The position numbers and the translations under genes were made by a program. From Bryobacterales bacterium (GTDB taxonomy: Bacteria > Acidobacteriota > Terriglobia > Bryobacterales > Bryobacteraceae), in NCBI GenBank assembly GCA_947446025.1, contig CANFEY010000033.1, forward strand, positions 1-52,393: a DNA stretch of 52,393 bases, given 5' to 3'. The notes beneath the pieces are model-generated. The model had not been told where the DNA came from, did no database searches, and saw nothing but the letters and a program-made list of their open reading frames with translations. Shown piece by piece: positions 44,583-52,228 of the stretch. Position 1 is the first letter of the stretch, and each line of letters starts with the position of its first letter.

Positions 44583-45677
44583 TTGATTCCATACTTAGAT
44601 CTCAAAGCACAATACCAGTCGATCAAGGCCGAAGTGGACGCGGCGGTCATGAAAGTCCTGGAGTCCACCGAGTACGTGCTGGGCAGCGAAGTGGCCGCGT
44701 TCGAGGCGGAATTCGCGGCCTACAGCGGCGCGGCGCACGGCATCGGCGTAAACTCCGGCACCAGTGCGCTGCATCTGGCTCTGTTGGCTGCTGGCGTGGG
44801 TCCGGGTGACGAGGCGATCACGGTACCCTACACCTTCGTCGCGACCACGGCGGCGATCCGTTACACGGGGGCTACGCCGGTGTTTGTCGACATCGATCCG
44901 GTGACCTACATGATCGACGTGGCGCAGATTGAGGCCAAGATCACGCCGCAGACCAAGGCGATTGTGCCGGTGCATCTCTACGGGCAGTGCTGCGACATGG
45001 ACCCGATTCTGGAGATCGCGCGGCGGCACGGGTTGGCGGTCATCGAGGACGCGGCGCAGGCGCATGGGGCGGAGTACAAAGGCCGCCGAGCCGGGTCGAT
45101 GGGCGACATGGGGATCTTCAGCTTTTATCCTGGCAAGAACCTCGGCGCGTATGGCGAGGGCGGGCTGGTCACGACGAACAATCCCGAGCATGACCGGCAG
45201 ATCCGCATGCTGCGCAACTGGGGTACCGAGCAGCGCTACTTCCATAAGCTGAAGGGCTTCAACTACCGGATGGAAGGCATCCAGGGCGCGGTGTTACGCG
45301 TGAAGCTTCGGCATCTGGAGAAGTGGACGGAAGCTCGGCGGGCGAATGCGGCGATCTACACCGAGCTGCTGCGCGGCGTTGTGACTCCGGTGGCGCTGCC
45401 CGGCCGGCGGCATGTGTACCACGTGTACGCGATCCTGACCAAAGACCGGCAGGCGATGACGGAGCGGCTGACGGCGAAGCAAATCCAGTTCGGCATCCAT
45501 TACCCGCAGCCGATCCACCTGATGGAGGCGCACGCGGACCTGGGCTACAAGCCCGGCGATTTCCCGGTGTCGGAGAGCATCGCCGAGCAGGTCCTGTCCC
45601 TGCCGCTGTTCCCGGAGATGACGCGCGAGCAACAGAGATCGGTGTCAGACACCATAACTCCCGATCTCCAGAATTAA
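44583..45677 (+). CDS. DegT/DnrJ/EryC1-type sugar aminotransferase
   Basis: A 364-residue PLP enzyme of the DegT/DnrJ/EryC1/StrS family, starting at TTG (IPYLDLKAQYQSIKAEVDAA). Visible motifs: GVNSGTSALHLALLAAGVGPGDE, TFVATTAAI, VHLYGQCCDM, VIEDAAQAHGA, the PLP lysine in FSFYPGKNLGAYGEGG, and WGTEQRYFHKLKGFNYRMEGIQGA. Members transfer an amino group to nucleotide-linked keto sugars. The last 13 residues or so (SVSDTITPDLQN) are read from the GGTGTCAGACACC palindrome and its flank, so the native C-terminus has been replaced or lengthened. It overlaps the convergent quinone oxidoreductase gene by 33 bases. Confidence 0.88.
   Translation: MIPYLDLKAQYQSIKAEVDAAVMKVLESTEYVLGSEVAAFEAEFAAYSGAAHGIGVNSGTSALHLALLAAGVGPGDEAITVPYTFVATTAAIRYTGATPVFVDIDPVTYMIDVAQIEAKITPQTKAIVPVHLYGQCCDMDPILEIARRHGLAVIEDAAQAHGAEYKGRRAGSMGDMGIFSFYPGKNLGAYGEGGLVTTNNPEHDRQIRMLRNWGTEQRYFHKLKGFNYRMEGIQGAVLRVKLRHLEKWTEARRANAAIYTELLRGVVTPVALPGRRHVYHVYAILTKDRQAMTERLTAKQIQFGIHYPQPIHLMEAHADLGYKPGDFPVSESIAEQVLSLPLFPEMTREQQRSVSDTITPDLQN
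45635..45667. repeat. GGTGTCAGACACC palindrome inside overlapping gene ends
   Basis: Core ggtgtc-a-gacacc (45641-45653), identical to the palindrome core at 22780-22792. A second pair, gagatcgg (45635-45642) with ccgatctc (45660-45667), can fold as a competing outer hairpin. The complement of bases 45645-45647 is the TGA stop of the minus-strand oxidoreductase gene. Confidence 0.75.
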
Positions 45678-46622
45678 CTTACCGGTGGTCTTACGGGCCT
45701 CCAGATCTTTTTGGGCCTGGGCGGCTTCGGCCAGCGGATACGCCTTGTCGATGCGGATCTTCAGCTTGCCCGACGCGATCCAGTTGAAGAGGTCGCTGGC
45801 GCGCCATTCGAGGTCGGCCCGCTTGGCGATGTAGGTGGCGAGCGTGGGCCGCGTGAGGTAGAGCGAACCCTTGGCGCTGAGCAGAAGCGGGTCGAAGGGG
45901 GCGTTCGCGCCACTCGATTGCCCGAAGGTCACCATGGTGCCGAGCGGCTTGAGGCAATCGAGGCCCTTGAGGAATGTAGCTTGGCCGACGCCGTCATAGA
46001 CTACGTCCACCCCGCCCGTGAGCCGCTTCACCTCCGCCACCCAATCTTGCGAGTTGTACAGAATCGCCGCGCTGGAGCCGTCTTCCAAGGTGAGCTTGGC
46101 TTTGGCTTCCGAGCCCACGGTTGCGATCACCCGGGCGCCGGCCATCCTCGCCATCTGCACAATCAGGCGTCCGGTTCCTCCCGCCGCCGCGTGGACCAGT
46201 GCGGTGTGGCCTTGGTCAAGCTTGAACGTGGAGTGCGTGAGGTAGTGCGCGGTCATCCCTTGCAGCATCGCCGCCGCGGCGGTGTCGAGCCCGACCGCAT
46301 CCGGCACCTTCACCAACTGCACAGCGGGCACCGCGTGATACTCCGCGTAGGATCCGCGCGCCATCGCGTAGGCGACCCGGTCCCCGGGCTTGAAGTTCGT
46401 CACGCCCTCGCCGACCGACTCCACCGTGCCCGCGCCCTCCGAGCCGATGATCGCCGGCAGAGGCAGCTTGTACAGCCCACCACGATGATAGGTGTCAATA
46501 AAGTTGACGCCCGAATAGGCGACCTTCACCAGCGCTTCTCCAGCAGCTGGCTCGGGCTTGGGCCGCTCTCCATAAACGAGAGCCTCAGGCCCGCCGGGTT
46601 GTTCGATGTAGACAGCTTTCAT
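45645..46622 (-). CDS. NADPH:quinone oxidoreductase-like protein
   Basis: A 325-residue zinc-free medium-chain dehydrogenase of the QOR type. Motifs: GEALVKVAYSGVNFIDTYHRGGLY, GSEGAGTVESVGEGVTNFKPGDRVAY, the NADPH loop VHAAAGGTGRLIVQMARMAGARVIATVGS and DVVYDGVGQATF. No zinc cysteines. It would reduce quinones or enones with NADPH. The next gene downstream of its start (46619) overlaps it by 4 bases, so the hypothetical gene upstream and this one are coupled. Confidence 0.9.
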   Translation of the reverse strand: MKAVYIEQPGGPEALVYGERPKPEPAAGEALVKVAYSGVNFIDTYHRGGLYKLPLPAIIGSEGAGTVESVGEGVTNFKPGDRVAYAMARGSYAEYHAVPAVQLVKVPDAVGLDTAAAAMLQGMTAHYLTHSTFKLDQGHTALVHAAAGGTGRLIVQMARMAGARVIATVGSEAKAKLTLEDGSSAAILYNSQDWVAEVKRLTGGVDVVYDGVGQATFLKGLDCLKPLGTMVTFGQSSGANAPFDPLLLSAKGSLYLTRPTLATYIAKRADLEWRASDLFNWIASGKLKIRIDKAYPLAEAAQAQKDLEARKTTGKLILEIGSYGV

Positions 46623-47158
46623 AGGAGTCTAATTTTCCTTTTCAAGTGCACAGTGCCAGCATACGCCAGCAGGAAGCTCACCGTCACCGGCAAGAACAGC
46701 AGCCGAGCGAGGGCGGGGACGGCGGCGGCTCCGGTGAGCCCCGCGCGTTCCAACGCGAAGTTCCAAACGACGTTGAAGTGGCTCCAATCGCACCAGAAAA
46801 AGTCCGCGTTTTCATTGATGATGAACACCTTGACCGGCAGCTTCCAGGCGAGCCACCATTTCCACTTCGTCATGATGGGCTCGGCTGTGCAGAGCAGCCC
46901 GGTGAGTTGGTGGTCGCGCGCCGCGAGGTCGGCGAGCAGCCGGTCGCGCCCCGCAGGTCCGCCGTATTCGTTGACGTTGAAGACGCGTCCGGTGAAGCCG
47001 GCGGGCTGGTCGACGTAGCAGGTGACGAGGTCGATCTCGACGTTGCCGAACGCTCCGGGGAGGAGGGGGAGCAGGCGCTCGATGACGCCTCGGGATCCGC
47101 TCTCAATGAGCAGGACCCGGCGAGGGTGAGGCACGCGTCGGCTGAAGAAGTAGCGCAA
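46619..47158 (-). CDS. Hypothetical protein upstream of quinone oxidoreductase gene
   Basis: Unrecognised protein of about 179 residues, starting here at TTG 47158 (RYFFSRRVPHPRRVLLIESG). It has a Rossmann-like opening (VLLIESGSRGVIERLLPLLPG, VEIDLVTCYV), a central FVIINENADFFWCDWSHFNVVWNFALERAG region, and a C-terminal hydrophobic helix (LLFLPVTVSFLLAYAGTVHL). The frame is open 54 codons further upstream, but those codons run through the 47153-47250 repeats and read repeated TNPI words, so I leave them out. It overlaps the quinone oxidoreductase gene by 4 bases. Confidence 0.6.
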   Translation of the reverse strand: MRYFFSRRVPHPRRVLLIESGSRGVIERLLPLLPGAFGNVEIDLVTCYVDQPAGFTGRVFNVNEYGGPAGRDRLLADLAARDHQLTGLLCTAEPIMTKWKWWLAWKLPVKVFIINENADFFWCDWSHFNVVWNFALERAGLTGAAAVPALARLLFLPVTVSFLLAYAGTVHLKRKIRLL

Positions 47159-47257
47159 GTGGTTATTGTAGCGGGTCTGAATTGGGTTCGTTTTTTTTGG
47201 CGCAAGTGATTGTGTTCTGTGTGAGATAGCCGCTGAAATTGGGTTCGTTTGGTATTT
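47153..47257. repeat. Two imperfect direct repeat units with CGAACCCAATT core
   Basis: Unit 1 has gcgcaagtg at 47153-47161 and ctgaattgggttcgttt at 47177-47193. Unit 2 has gcgcaagtg at 47200-47208 and ctgaaattgggttcgttt at 47233-47250. On the minus strand the shared core is aaacgaacccaatt, which reads KTNPI/TNPIS in the open frame. The spacing differs (47 and 56 bases), so units have drifted. This covers much of the 279-base gap before the antitoxin gene; no other structure was seen there. Confidence 0.7.
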
Positions 47258-47437
47258 TACCTTTCGCGGCGCGGCGGGTTGGTGGTGAAAATAGGCTCCC
47301 ATCAGGTATTGAAATAGCACGGCGGGCGTGCTGCTGGGGGCGGCTGCGAAGACTAGGTCGTGGTGGCGGAAAGGGTTAATGAGGAGCAGTCAACGGAGAG
47401 GCTGGGGTTAGTTCACTACTTAGGTTACAATCGAATC

Positions 47438-47674
47438 ATGAAACAGGTAAACATGCACGAGGCCAAGACACACCTGTCACGCTACGTTGCCGAGCTCGAA
47501 CCCGGCGAAACGCTCGTGCTCTGCAACCGCAACGAGCCCGTCGCCGAGATCCGCTCCATCAAAACGAAGCGCCGCATACCACGGGTTGGCGTGGCAAAAG
47601 GCTTGTTCGAGGTTACAGAAGCCTTCTTTGAGCCCCTGCCCGAAGACATGCTGAAGGCCTTCAACGGGGAATGA
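47438..47674 (+). CDS. Phd/YefM-type antitoxin
   Basis: A 78-residue protein from the ATG at 47438. The N-terminal DNA-binding part MKQVNMHEAKTHLSRYVAELEPGETLVLCNRNEPVAEI is the Phd/YefM fold; the C-terminal tail (FEVTEAFFEPLPEDMLKAF) is the likely toxin-neutralising segment. It overlaps the PIN toxin gene by 4 bases (ATGA). The pair would autoregulate its promoter, as other Phd/VapC pairs do. TACAAT at 47426-47431 is a possible -10 element. Confidence 0.88.
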   Translation: MKQVNMHEAKTHLSRYVAELEPGETLVLCNRNEPVAEIRSIKTKRRIPRVGVAKGLFEVTEAFFEPLPEDMLKAFNGE

Positions 47675-48057
47675 GGCTGCTGCTCGACACCTGCACGTTT
47701 CTGTGGATTGCGTCGGACTCGCCGAAGGTCAGCAAGAAGGCCGTTGCTGCTTTCCTGGATCGTGGGAACGAACGCTACTTGAGCACCGCATCCATCTGGG
47801 AGATCGCGATCAAGTACTCGACCGGGAAGCTCAGTCTGCCCACGAAGCCCGATCTCTTGATTCCTGAGGTGCGCGAGGCAAGCGGCATCGACCTTCTCGA
47901 CCTCAATGAAGATTCGGCTCTTGCGGTGGGACGGCTCCCATGGATTCACCGCGACCCGTTTGACCGCGTGCTGGTGGCGCAGGCATTGGTGCATGGCATG
48001 ACGATCCTAACCTCGGACGACGAGATTGAGAAGTATGCGGTGCGGACTCTGTGGTAG
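47671..48057 (+). CDS. VapC-like PIN-domain toxin
   Basis: A 128-residue PIN ribonuclease. Acidic residues are in LLLDTCTFLWI (first Asp), SIWEIAIK (Glu), and RDPFDRVLVAQAL (third Asp), with LTSDDEI as the fourth. The motif HRDPFDR and TASIWEIAIKYSTGKL are typical of VapC partners of Phd-type antitoxins. It is predicted to cleave RNA when unbound from the antitoxin coded just before. The N-terminal sequence starts directly with the catalytic strand, as usual. Confidence 0.9.
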   Translation: MRLLLDTCTFLWIASDSPKVSKKAVAAFLDRGNERYLSTASIWEIAIKYSTGKLSLPTKPDLLIPEVREASGIDLLDLNEDSALAVGRLPWIHRDPFDRVLVAQALVHGMTILTSDDEIEKYAVRTLW

Positions 48058-48063
48058 GACCGC

Positions 48064-48554
48064 CTATTGAGCCGTGCTGTTTTCTAGGACAGGGAATCTA
48101 TCGCCACTAGGGGAGTAAGCTGCCTCGCCGCCGAATGTTCCAGTGAACCTGTACTGTGGATCTTTCTCGCCTTGCTTCTTCTGAAGTTTGGGACCTCGCA
48201 GCTCCACGATCAACATTTCTTCCCGAGCTACCCTGGCCTTAGCCCAGTCGTCCGTAGTCTTGATCGGCAACAGTTTTCCATCCGCTCCGAAACCACTTAC
48301 GATGATCGTTAGTGCCACCTCTGGGTTGCCACCAGCAGGCGTGACGGTTGAATTCCCCAATGAGGGACCTTCGCCTTTCACTAGAAACCCCTTATACTGG
48401 TCAGCCTTTCCCTGGCGAAAGGCGAGGAGGAACCGTGACGGCATGTGTCTTTCTTCGCGGGCACCGGGGCCTGACCCTTAGTGCCCGTTTGTTGGGCCTG
48501 TAGGGCGGAGACAAGGACTATGAGCGCAACGGAACCCCATGTGACGCGTTTCAT
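48064..48554 (-). CDS. Secreted hypothetical protein with apparent frameshift
   Basis: The open frame 48064-48444 encodes 126 residues (KADQYKGFLVKGEGPSLGN, EVALTIIVSGFGADGKLLPI) with no signal peptide, yet it looks like a mature secreted domain. Directly upstream in another frame, from ATG 48554, a good signal peptide is seen: MKRVTWGSVALIVLVSALQAQ followed by TGTKGQAPVPAKKD. A one-base shift near 48444-48500 would join them. The gene is convergent with the toxin gene, 6 bases apart. Function unknown. Confidence 0.5.
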
Positions 48555-48730
48555 TCCGTGACTTTATCAATCGGTCGCGTCGAGTGCAAGCGTTCTGCGA
48601 GATCGCAGTCCGGTCAAACTTCTCGCTATGGAGCAGCGAATCGCTCTTCACGAGCATTCAGCTCTCCACGTGCTTGTTCTGGCTGCTCGATGACCCTCGT
48701 GCCACCGGAGGGGACGCGCAAAATACGTCG

Positions 48731-49069
48731 CTATCGGCGGAATCGCCCGCGAGGCTTCGGAGGGAGCGGCATCTCCAGGAACGCGTAACTCCCTGGGCGA
48801 GCCGAATCGACTTGCGTGGCGATCGCCGCGGCGTGTTGGAGGACGACTGGCCAGATGTTTGACCCGAGCACTACCAGCGCGACCTTGCGGCCCTTTAGGT
48901 TCTGTTGATAAACGATGTTTTGGTCCGCGGTGAGCACGGTGTCGAAGCCCGCCGCTTCAGCGGTCTTGATCAGGTCGCCGTTGCTGATCCGCGCCCAGCC
49001 GAGGTCCTCTGCCAGCTCCACTTGGTGCCCCTGAAGGAATTCCAGCACCCCGTAGGGCACGTTCTTCAT
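48731..49069 (-). CDS. DUF5615-like PIN protein, N-terminus uncertain
   Basis: About 112 residues from the ATG at 49069. The segment GHQVELAEDLGWARISNGDLIKTAEAAGFDTVLTADQNIVYQQNLKGRKVALVVLG is clearly of the DUF5615 (PIN-like toxin) type, with the acidic LTADQN motif. Family members normally begin with a strand ending in an Asp (such as LFDQG or LLDE); here the frame reads TLWPTMKN, so the first catalytic acid may be lost or the frame broken. A short frame (MYPEELEEALSRPALKG, from 49154) overlaps the start and could be a partner, but I do not recognise it. Confidence 0.6.
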   Translation of the reverse strand: MKNVPYGVLEFLQGHQVELAEDLGWARISNGDLIKTAEAAGFDTVLTADQNIVYQQNLKGRKVALVVLGSNIWPVVLQHAAAIATQVDSARPGSYAFLEMPLPPKPRGRFRR

Positions 49070-49205
49070 GGTTGGCCACAACGTCGTCCGCAGGCATGCG
49101 CGTGCCCTTGAGTGCCGGGCGGCTGAGGGCCTCTTCCAGCTCTTCTGGGTACATGCCCCGAGAGGATGGGCGAGTAGCGGCCCGTTCCGCGCTAGCATAG
49201 AGGAA

Positions 49206-50168
49206 ATGGCACAGCGGGACGCGACCATCGCGCATCATTTGCCCACCAAGCTCGCGGAAATCGAGAGCGCGCTGGAAGCGGTGATCCAAGGCAAGCCTGA
49301 CGCGGTCCGGCTGACCCTCGCCTGCCTGCTGGCGCGCGGGCACCTGTTGATCGAAGATGTGCCGGGCGTGGGCAAGACCACACTTGCGCAGGCGCTGGCG
49401 CGCAGTGTGCGGGCGCGGTTCCATCGAATTCAATTCACCTCCGACATGCTGCCGAGCGATGTGGTCGGGGTCACCATCTACAACACGCAGGCTCAGGAAT
49501 TCGAGTTCAAGCGGGGACCGGTGTTCACGAATTTCCTACTGGCGGATGAGATCAACCGTGCCACGCCGAAGACGCAGGGGGCGCTGCTGGAGGCCATGAA
49601 TGAGTTGCAGGTGACCATCGACGGCCGCTCGCATCCGCTGGACCAGCCCTTCATGGTGATCGCCACGCAGAATCCGGCGGACCACCACGGGACCTACCCG
49701 CTGCCGGAATCGCAGCTCGACCGGTTCTTGATGCGCATTCGAATTGGGTATCCAGACCGTTCGGCCGAGCGCGGGATTGTGCGGCAGAGCGCCGCGCCCG
49801 GGCCGCGCGTGCTGAGTGAGACGGTTTCCACCAAGGACCTGCTGGTGTTGCAGGACGCCGCCGCGCAGGTCCGGGTGGACGAATCGCTGGTGGACTACAT
49901 GCTGGCGATTGTGGAGCGTACGCGGTCACACGAGCAGCTTGCGATGGGAGTGAGTCCGCGCGGGGCGCAGGCCTTGTTCCGGGCGGCGCAGGCGATGGCG
50001 GCGGTGCAGGGCAGGGAATTCGTTACGCCGGACGATGTGAAGCAGCTGGTGGTCCCGGTGTGTGCGCATCGTGTGCTGGTGAATCCGCGCGCGGCGCTGC
50101 CTCGCGGGGCGAACGCGGCGGAGGCGATCCTGGCGGAGATTTTGACGCTAGTCGATGTGCCGCTCTGA
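49206..50168 (+). CDS. MoxR family AAA+ ATPase
   Basis: A 320-residue MoxR protein; the ATG at 49206 has AGAGG just upstream. Walker A IEDVPGVGKTTLAQALA, Walker B LLADEINRATPKTQGALLEAMNE, sensor 1 VIATQNP, TYPLPESQLDRFLMRI, and the sensor 2 region SPRGAQALFRAAQAMA are all visible. MoxR proteins act as chaperones for metal or complex assembly and are normally followed by a DUF58 gene with von Willebrand proteins. Here nothing follows: the next gene is convergent. So it is an orphan copy. Confidence 0.92.
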   Translation: MAQRDATIAHHLPTKLAEIESALEAVIQGKPDAVRLTLACLLARGHLLIEDVPGVGKTTLAQALARSVRARFHRIQFTSDMLPSDVVGVTIYNTQAQEFEFKRGPVFTNFLLADEINRATPKTQGALLEAMNELQVTIDGRSHPLDQPFMVIATQNPADHHGTYPLPESQLDRFLMRIRIGYPDRSAERGIVRQSAAPGPRVLSETVSTKDLLVLQDAAAQVRVDESLVDYMLAIVERTRSHEQLAMGVSPRGAQALFRAAQAMAAVQGREFVTPDDVKQLVVPVCAHRVLVNPRAALPRGANAAEAILAEILTLVDVPL

Positions 50169-50179
50169 CGTTTTTTTAG

Positions 50180-50201
50180 GCCCCAGGCTGACGCATGGGG
50201 C
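50180..50201. repeat. REP-like hairpin GCCCCAGGCTGACGCATGGGGC
   Basis: Arms gcccca and tggggc with a 10-base loop, between the stops of MoxR and MqnE. It begins 11 bases after the MoxR stop, and the last base (50201) is part of the mqnE stop. A T-run (50171-50177) lies before the hairpin on the plus strand, so it does not act as a standard terminator for either gene. Confidence 0.6.
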
Positions 50202-51340
50202 TATACCAATACGGTAAACGCCGATTCCGCCGGAGCCTTTTCGTTCTCCGTGCGGACCACGGGGCGGTAGAGCGTATCGCGCTCTTGGGGGACGCGGCCG
50301 GCTTCGCGGATGAGGCGTTCTAGATCCTTGCGCCGCAAGTGCTGGCTCGTGGTCGCGCCGGCGTCGTGGTAGATGCGTTCTTCCACCAGCGTGCCGTCCA
50401 GGTCATCGGCGCCGAAACGCTGCGCGATTTGCGCGATCTGCGGCGTCACCATCACCCAGTAGCTCTTGATGTGCGGAATGTTATCGAGCATCAGGCGCGA
50501 CACAGCGATTTCGCGCAGGTCATTGAAGCCGGTGGTTTTGCGGATATGCTCCAGTTCGGTATTGTCGGGGTGGAAGGAAAGCGGGATGAACGTCTGGAAG
50601 CCGCGGGTTTCGTCTTGCAGCGCGCGGAGTTTCAGTAGATGATGGACGCGGTCTTCTTCGGTTTCGATGTGGCCGTAGAGCATGGTGCAGTTAGAATGCA
50701 GACCCATCTCATGGGCGGTGCGAGCGGTTTCAATCCACTGGTCGCCGGTGAGCTTGTGATCGCAGATGATGCGGCGCACGCGGTCACTGAAGATCTCGGC
50801 TCCGCCGCCGGGAAGCGAGTCCATGCCCGCGTCGCGCAGTTTTTGCAGAACTTCGCGAGCGGTCATCTTCGAGCGCTTCATGAAGTACCCGATCTCGACC
50901 ATCGTAAAGGCCTTGATGTGGACCTTCGGGAAGCGCTGCTTCAGCCCGCGCAGCATTTCGCAATACCAGTCGATGGTCAGCTCGGGATGCAGGCCGCCGA
51001 CGATGTGGAACTCGGTGACGGCGTCACTGTAGCCTTCGCCGGCCTTGTGCCACACCTGGTCGAGCGACATGGTGTAGGCCTTGCCATCGCGCGTCAGCTT
51101 GCCGAACGCACACAGCTTGCAGTTGGCCACGCAGACGTCGGTGGGGTTCACGTGGCGGTTGACGTTGAAGAAGGTGACGTTGCCGTGCAGCTTTTCGCGG
51201 ACGGAGTTGGCGATCCAACCCAGGCCCAGCAGGTCTGGCGTGCGGTACATGAGGAGTCCGTCGCCGGTGTTGAGGCGTTCACCGTCGGCAACCTTTGCGG
51301 CGACGCTGTGCAGTCTTTCGTCTTCAAAACAGGGGGTCAT
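50201..51340 (-). CDS. mqnE: Aminofutalosine synthase
   Basis: A 379-residue radical SAM enzyme of the futalosine menaquinone pathway, combining 3-[(1-carboxyvinyl)oxy]benzoate with SAM. The radical SAM cysteines are in CVANCKLCAFG (near residue 72). Other marks: NVNRHVNPTDVC, FHIVGGLHPELTIDWY, GMDSLPGGGAEIF, MLYGHIETEEDRVHHLL, FIPLSFHP. The next gene on the same strand upstream is a UbiA-type prenyltransferase, 9 bases before, so they form an operon. Other mqn genes are outside the window. Confidence 0.93.
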   Translation of the reverse strand: MTPCFEDERLHSVAAKVADGERLNTGDGLLMYRTPDLLGLGWIANSVREKLHGNVTFFNVNRHVNPTDVCVANCKLCAFGKLTRDGKAYTMSLDQVWHKAGEGYSDAVTEFHIVGGLHPELTIDWYCEMLRGLKQRFPKVHIKAFTMVEIGYFMKRSKMTAREVLQKLRDAGMDSLPGGGAEIFSDRVRRIICDHKLTGDQWIETARTAHEMGLHSNCTMLYGHIETEEDRVHHLLKLRALQDETRGFQTFIPLSFHPDNTELEHIRKTTGFNDLREIAVSRLMLDNIPHIKSYWVMVTPQIAQIAQRFGADDLDGTLVEERIYHDAGATTSQHLRRKDLERLIREAGRVPQERDTLYRPVVRTENEKAPAESAFTVLV

Positions 51341-51349
51341 TGCAGTGCC

Positions 51350-52228
51350 TCAGGCAAGGAAAATATCCGACGCCCAGAATACAAAGAATACCACGCTGAC
51401 GTAGCCGTTCAGCGTGAAGAATGCCGCGTCGATGCGGGATAGGTCGTCGGCGCGGACCAGCCGGTGCTCCCAGGCCAGCAGGCAGGCGACGGCGGCGATG
51501 CCGGTCCACGCCAGCGCGCCCAGGGCGAAGGCTTGCACCAACATCACAAGGCAAGCCAGCATACCGACGTGCAGTGCGCGGGCGATCCACAGGGCTCCCG
51601 GAATGCCGAAGCGCTGCGGAATGCTGTGGAGGCCGGTGGCGACATCGAAGGCGTAGTCCTGGCAAGCGTAGATGATGTCGAAGCCGGCGGTCCACAGCGT
51701 GACGGCGGCGGTGAGCCAGAGGATGCGCGGGTCGAGCGAGCCGCTCATCGCGATCCACGCGGCGGCGGGAGCGATGCCCAGCGAGAAGCCCAGCACCAAG
51801 TGCGCCAGGTGCGTGAAGCGCTTGCAGTAGCTGTAGAACATGACGATCGCTAGCGCCAGCGGAGCCAACTTCAGGCACAGCGAGTTGAGTGCGGCGGAGG
51901 CCGCCAGGAAGATGACGGTCCACAGGACGATGAAGCCCCAGGCGAAGCGCTCCGAGAGCAACCCCGCAGGCAAGTGGCGGCCTTTGGTGCGCGGATTGCG
52001 GGCGTCGATTTCGGAGTCGAGCACGCGGTTGAAGGCCATCGCCACGGACCGCGCCGCAACCATGGCGACGACTATCCACAGCAGCTTCCACCACAACCCG
52101 GCACGGGGGAACCCGCGGTCCTGCCAGGCGAGCAGCGCCCCGGTGAGCGCGAAGGGGAGCGCGAAGATGGAATGCTCGAACTTGATCATGTCGAGCGTGA
52201 GGCGGACGCGCTGCAGGAAGGTGGCCAA
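51350..52228 (-). CDS. mqnP: UbiA-family prenyltransferase, probably MqnP
   Basis: A 292-residue membrane protein with about eight helices. The two Asp-rich prenyl diphosphate motifs are visible: NRVLDSEIDARNPRTKGRHLPAG and DIIYACQDYAFDVATGLHSIP. It attaches a polyprenyl chain to the naphthoate-type precursor. Because it stands directly before mqnE, I infer the futalosine-pathway enzyme MqnP rather than UbiA. The N-terminus (MATFLQRVRLTLDMIKFEHSIFALPFALTG) is typical. The remaining 165 bases to the end of the window show no gene. Confidence 0.88.
   Translation of the reverse strand: MATFLQRVRLTLDMIKFEHSIFALPFALTGALLAWQDRGFPRAGLWWKLLWIVVAMVAARSVAMAFNRVLDSEIDARNPRTKGRHLPAGLLSERFAWGFIVLWTVIFLAASAALNSLCLKLAPLALAIVMFYSYCKRFTHLAHLVLGFSLGIAPAAAWIAMSGSLDPRILWLTAAVTLWTAGFDIIYACQDYAFDVATGLHSIPQRFGIPGALWIARALHVGMLACLVMLVQAFALGALAWTGIAAVACLLAWEHRLVRADDLSRIDAAFFTLNGYVSVVFFVFWASDIFLA

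Noticed and set aside
47153-47257. CRISPR-like repeats
   Set aside because: Only two units of unequal spacing and no spacer-like segments or cas genes.
49068-49205. N-terminal extension of MoxR
   Set aside because: The homologous part starts at the ATG at 49206 with AGAGG upstream; the earlier part is antisense to the DUF5615-like gene and its upstream region.
50171-50201. Rho-independent terminator after MoxR or MqnE
   Set aside because: The T-run comes before the hairpin on the plus strand, and the minus strand has an A-run after it, so neither gene has the correct order.
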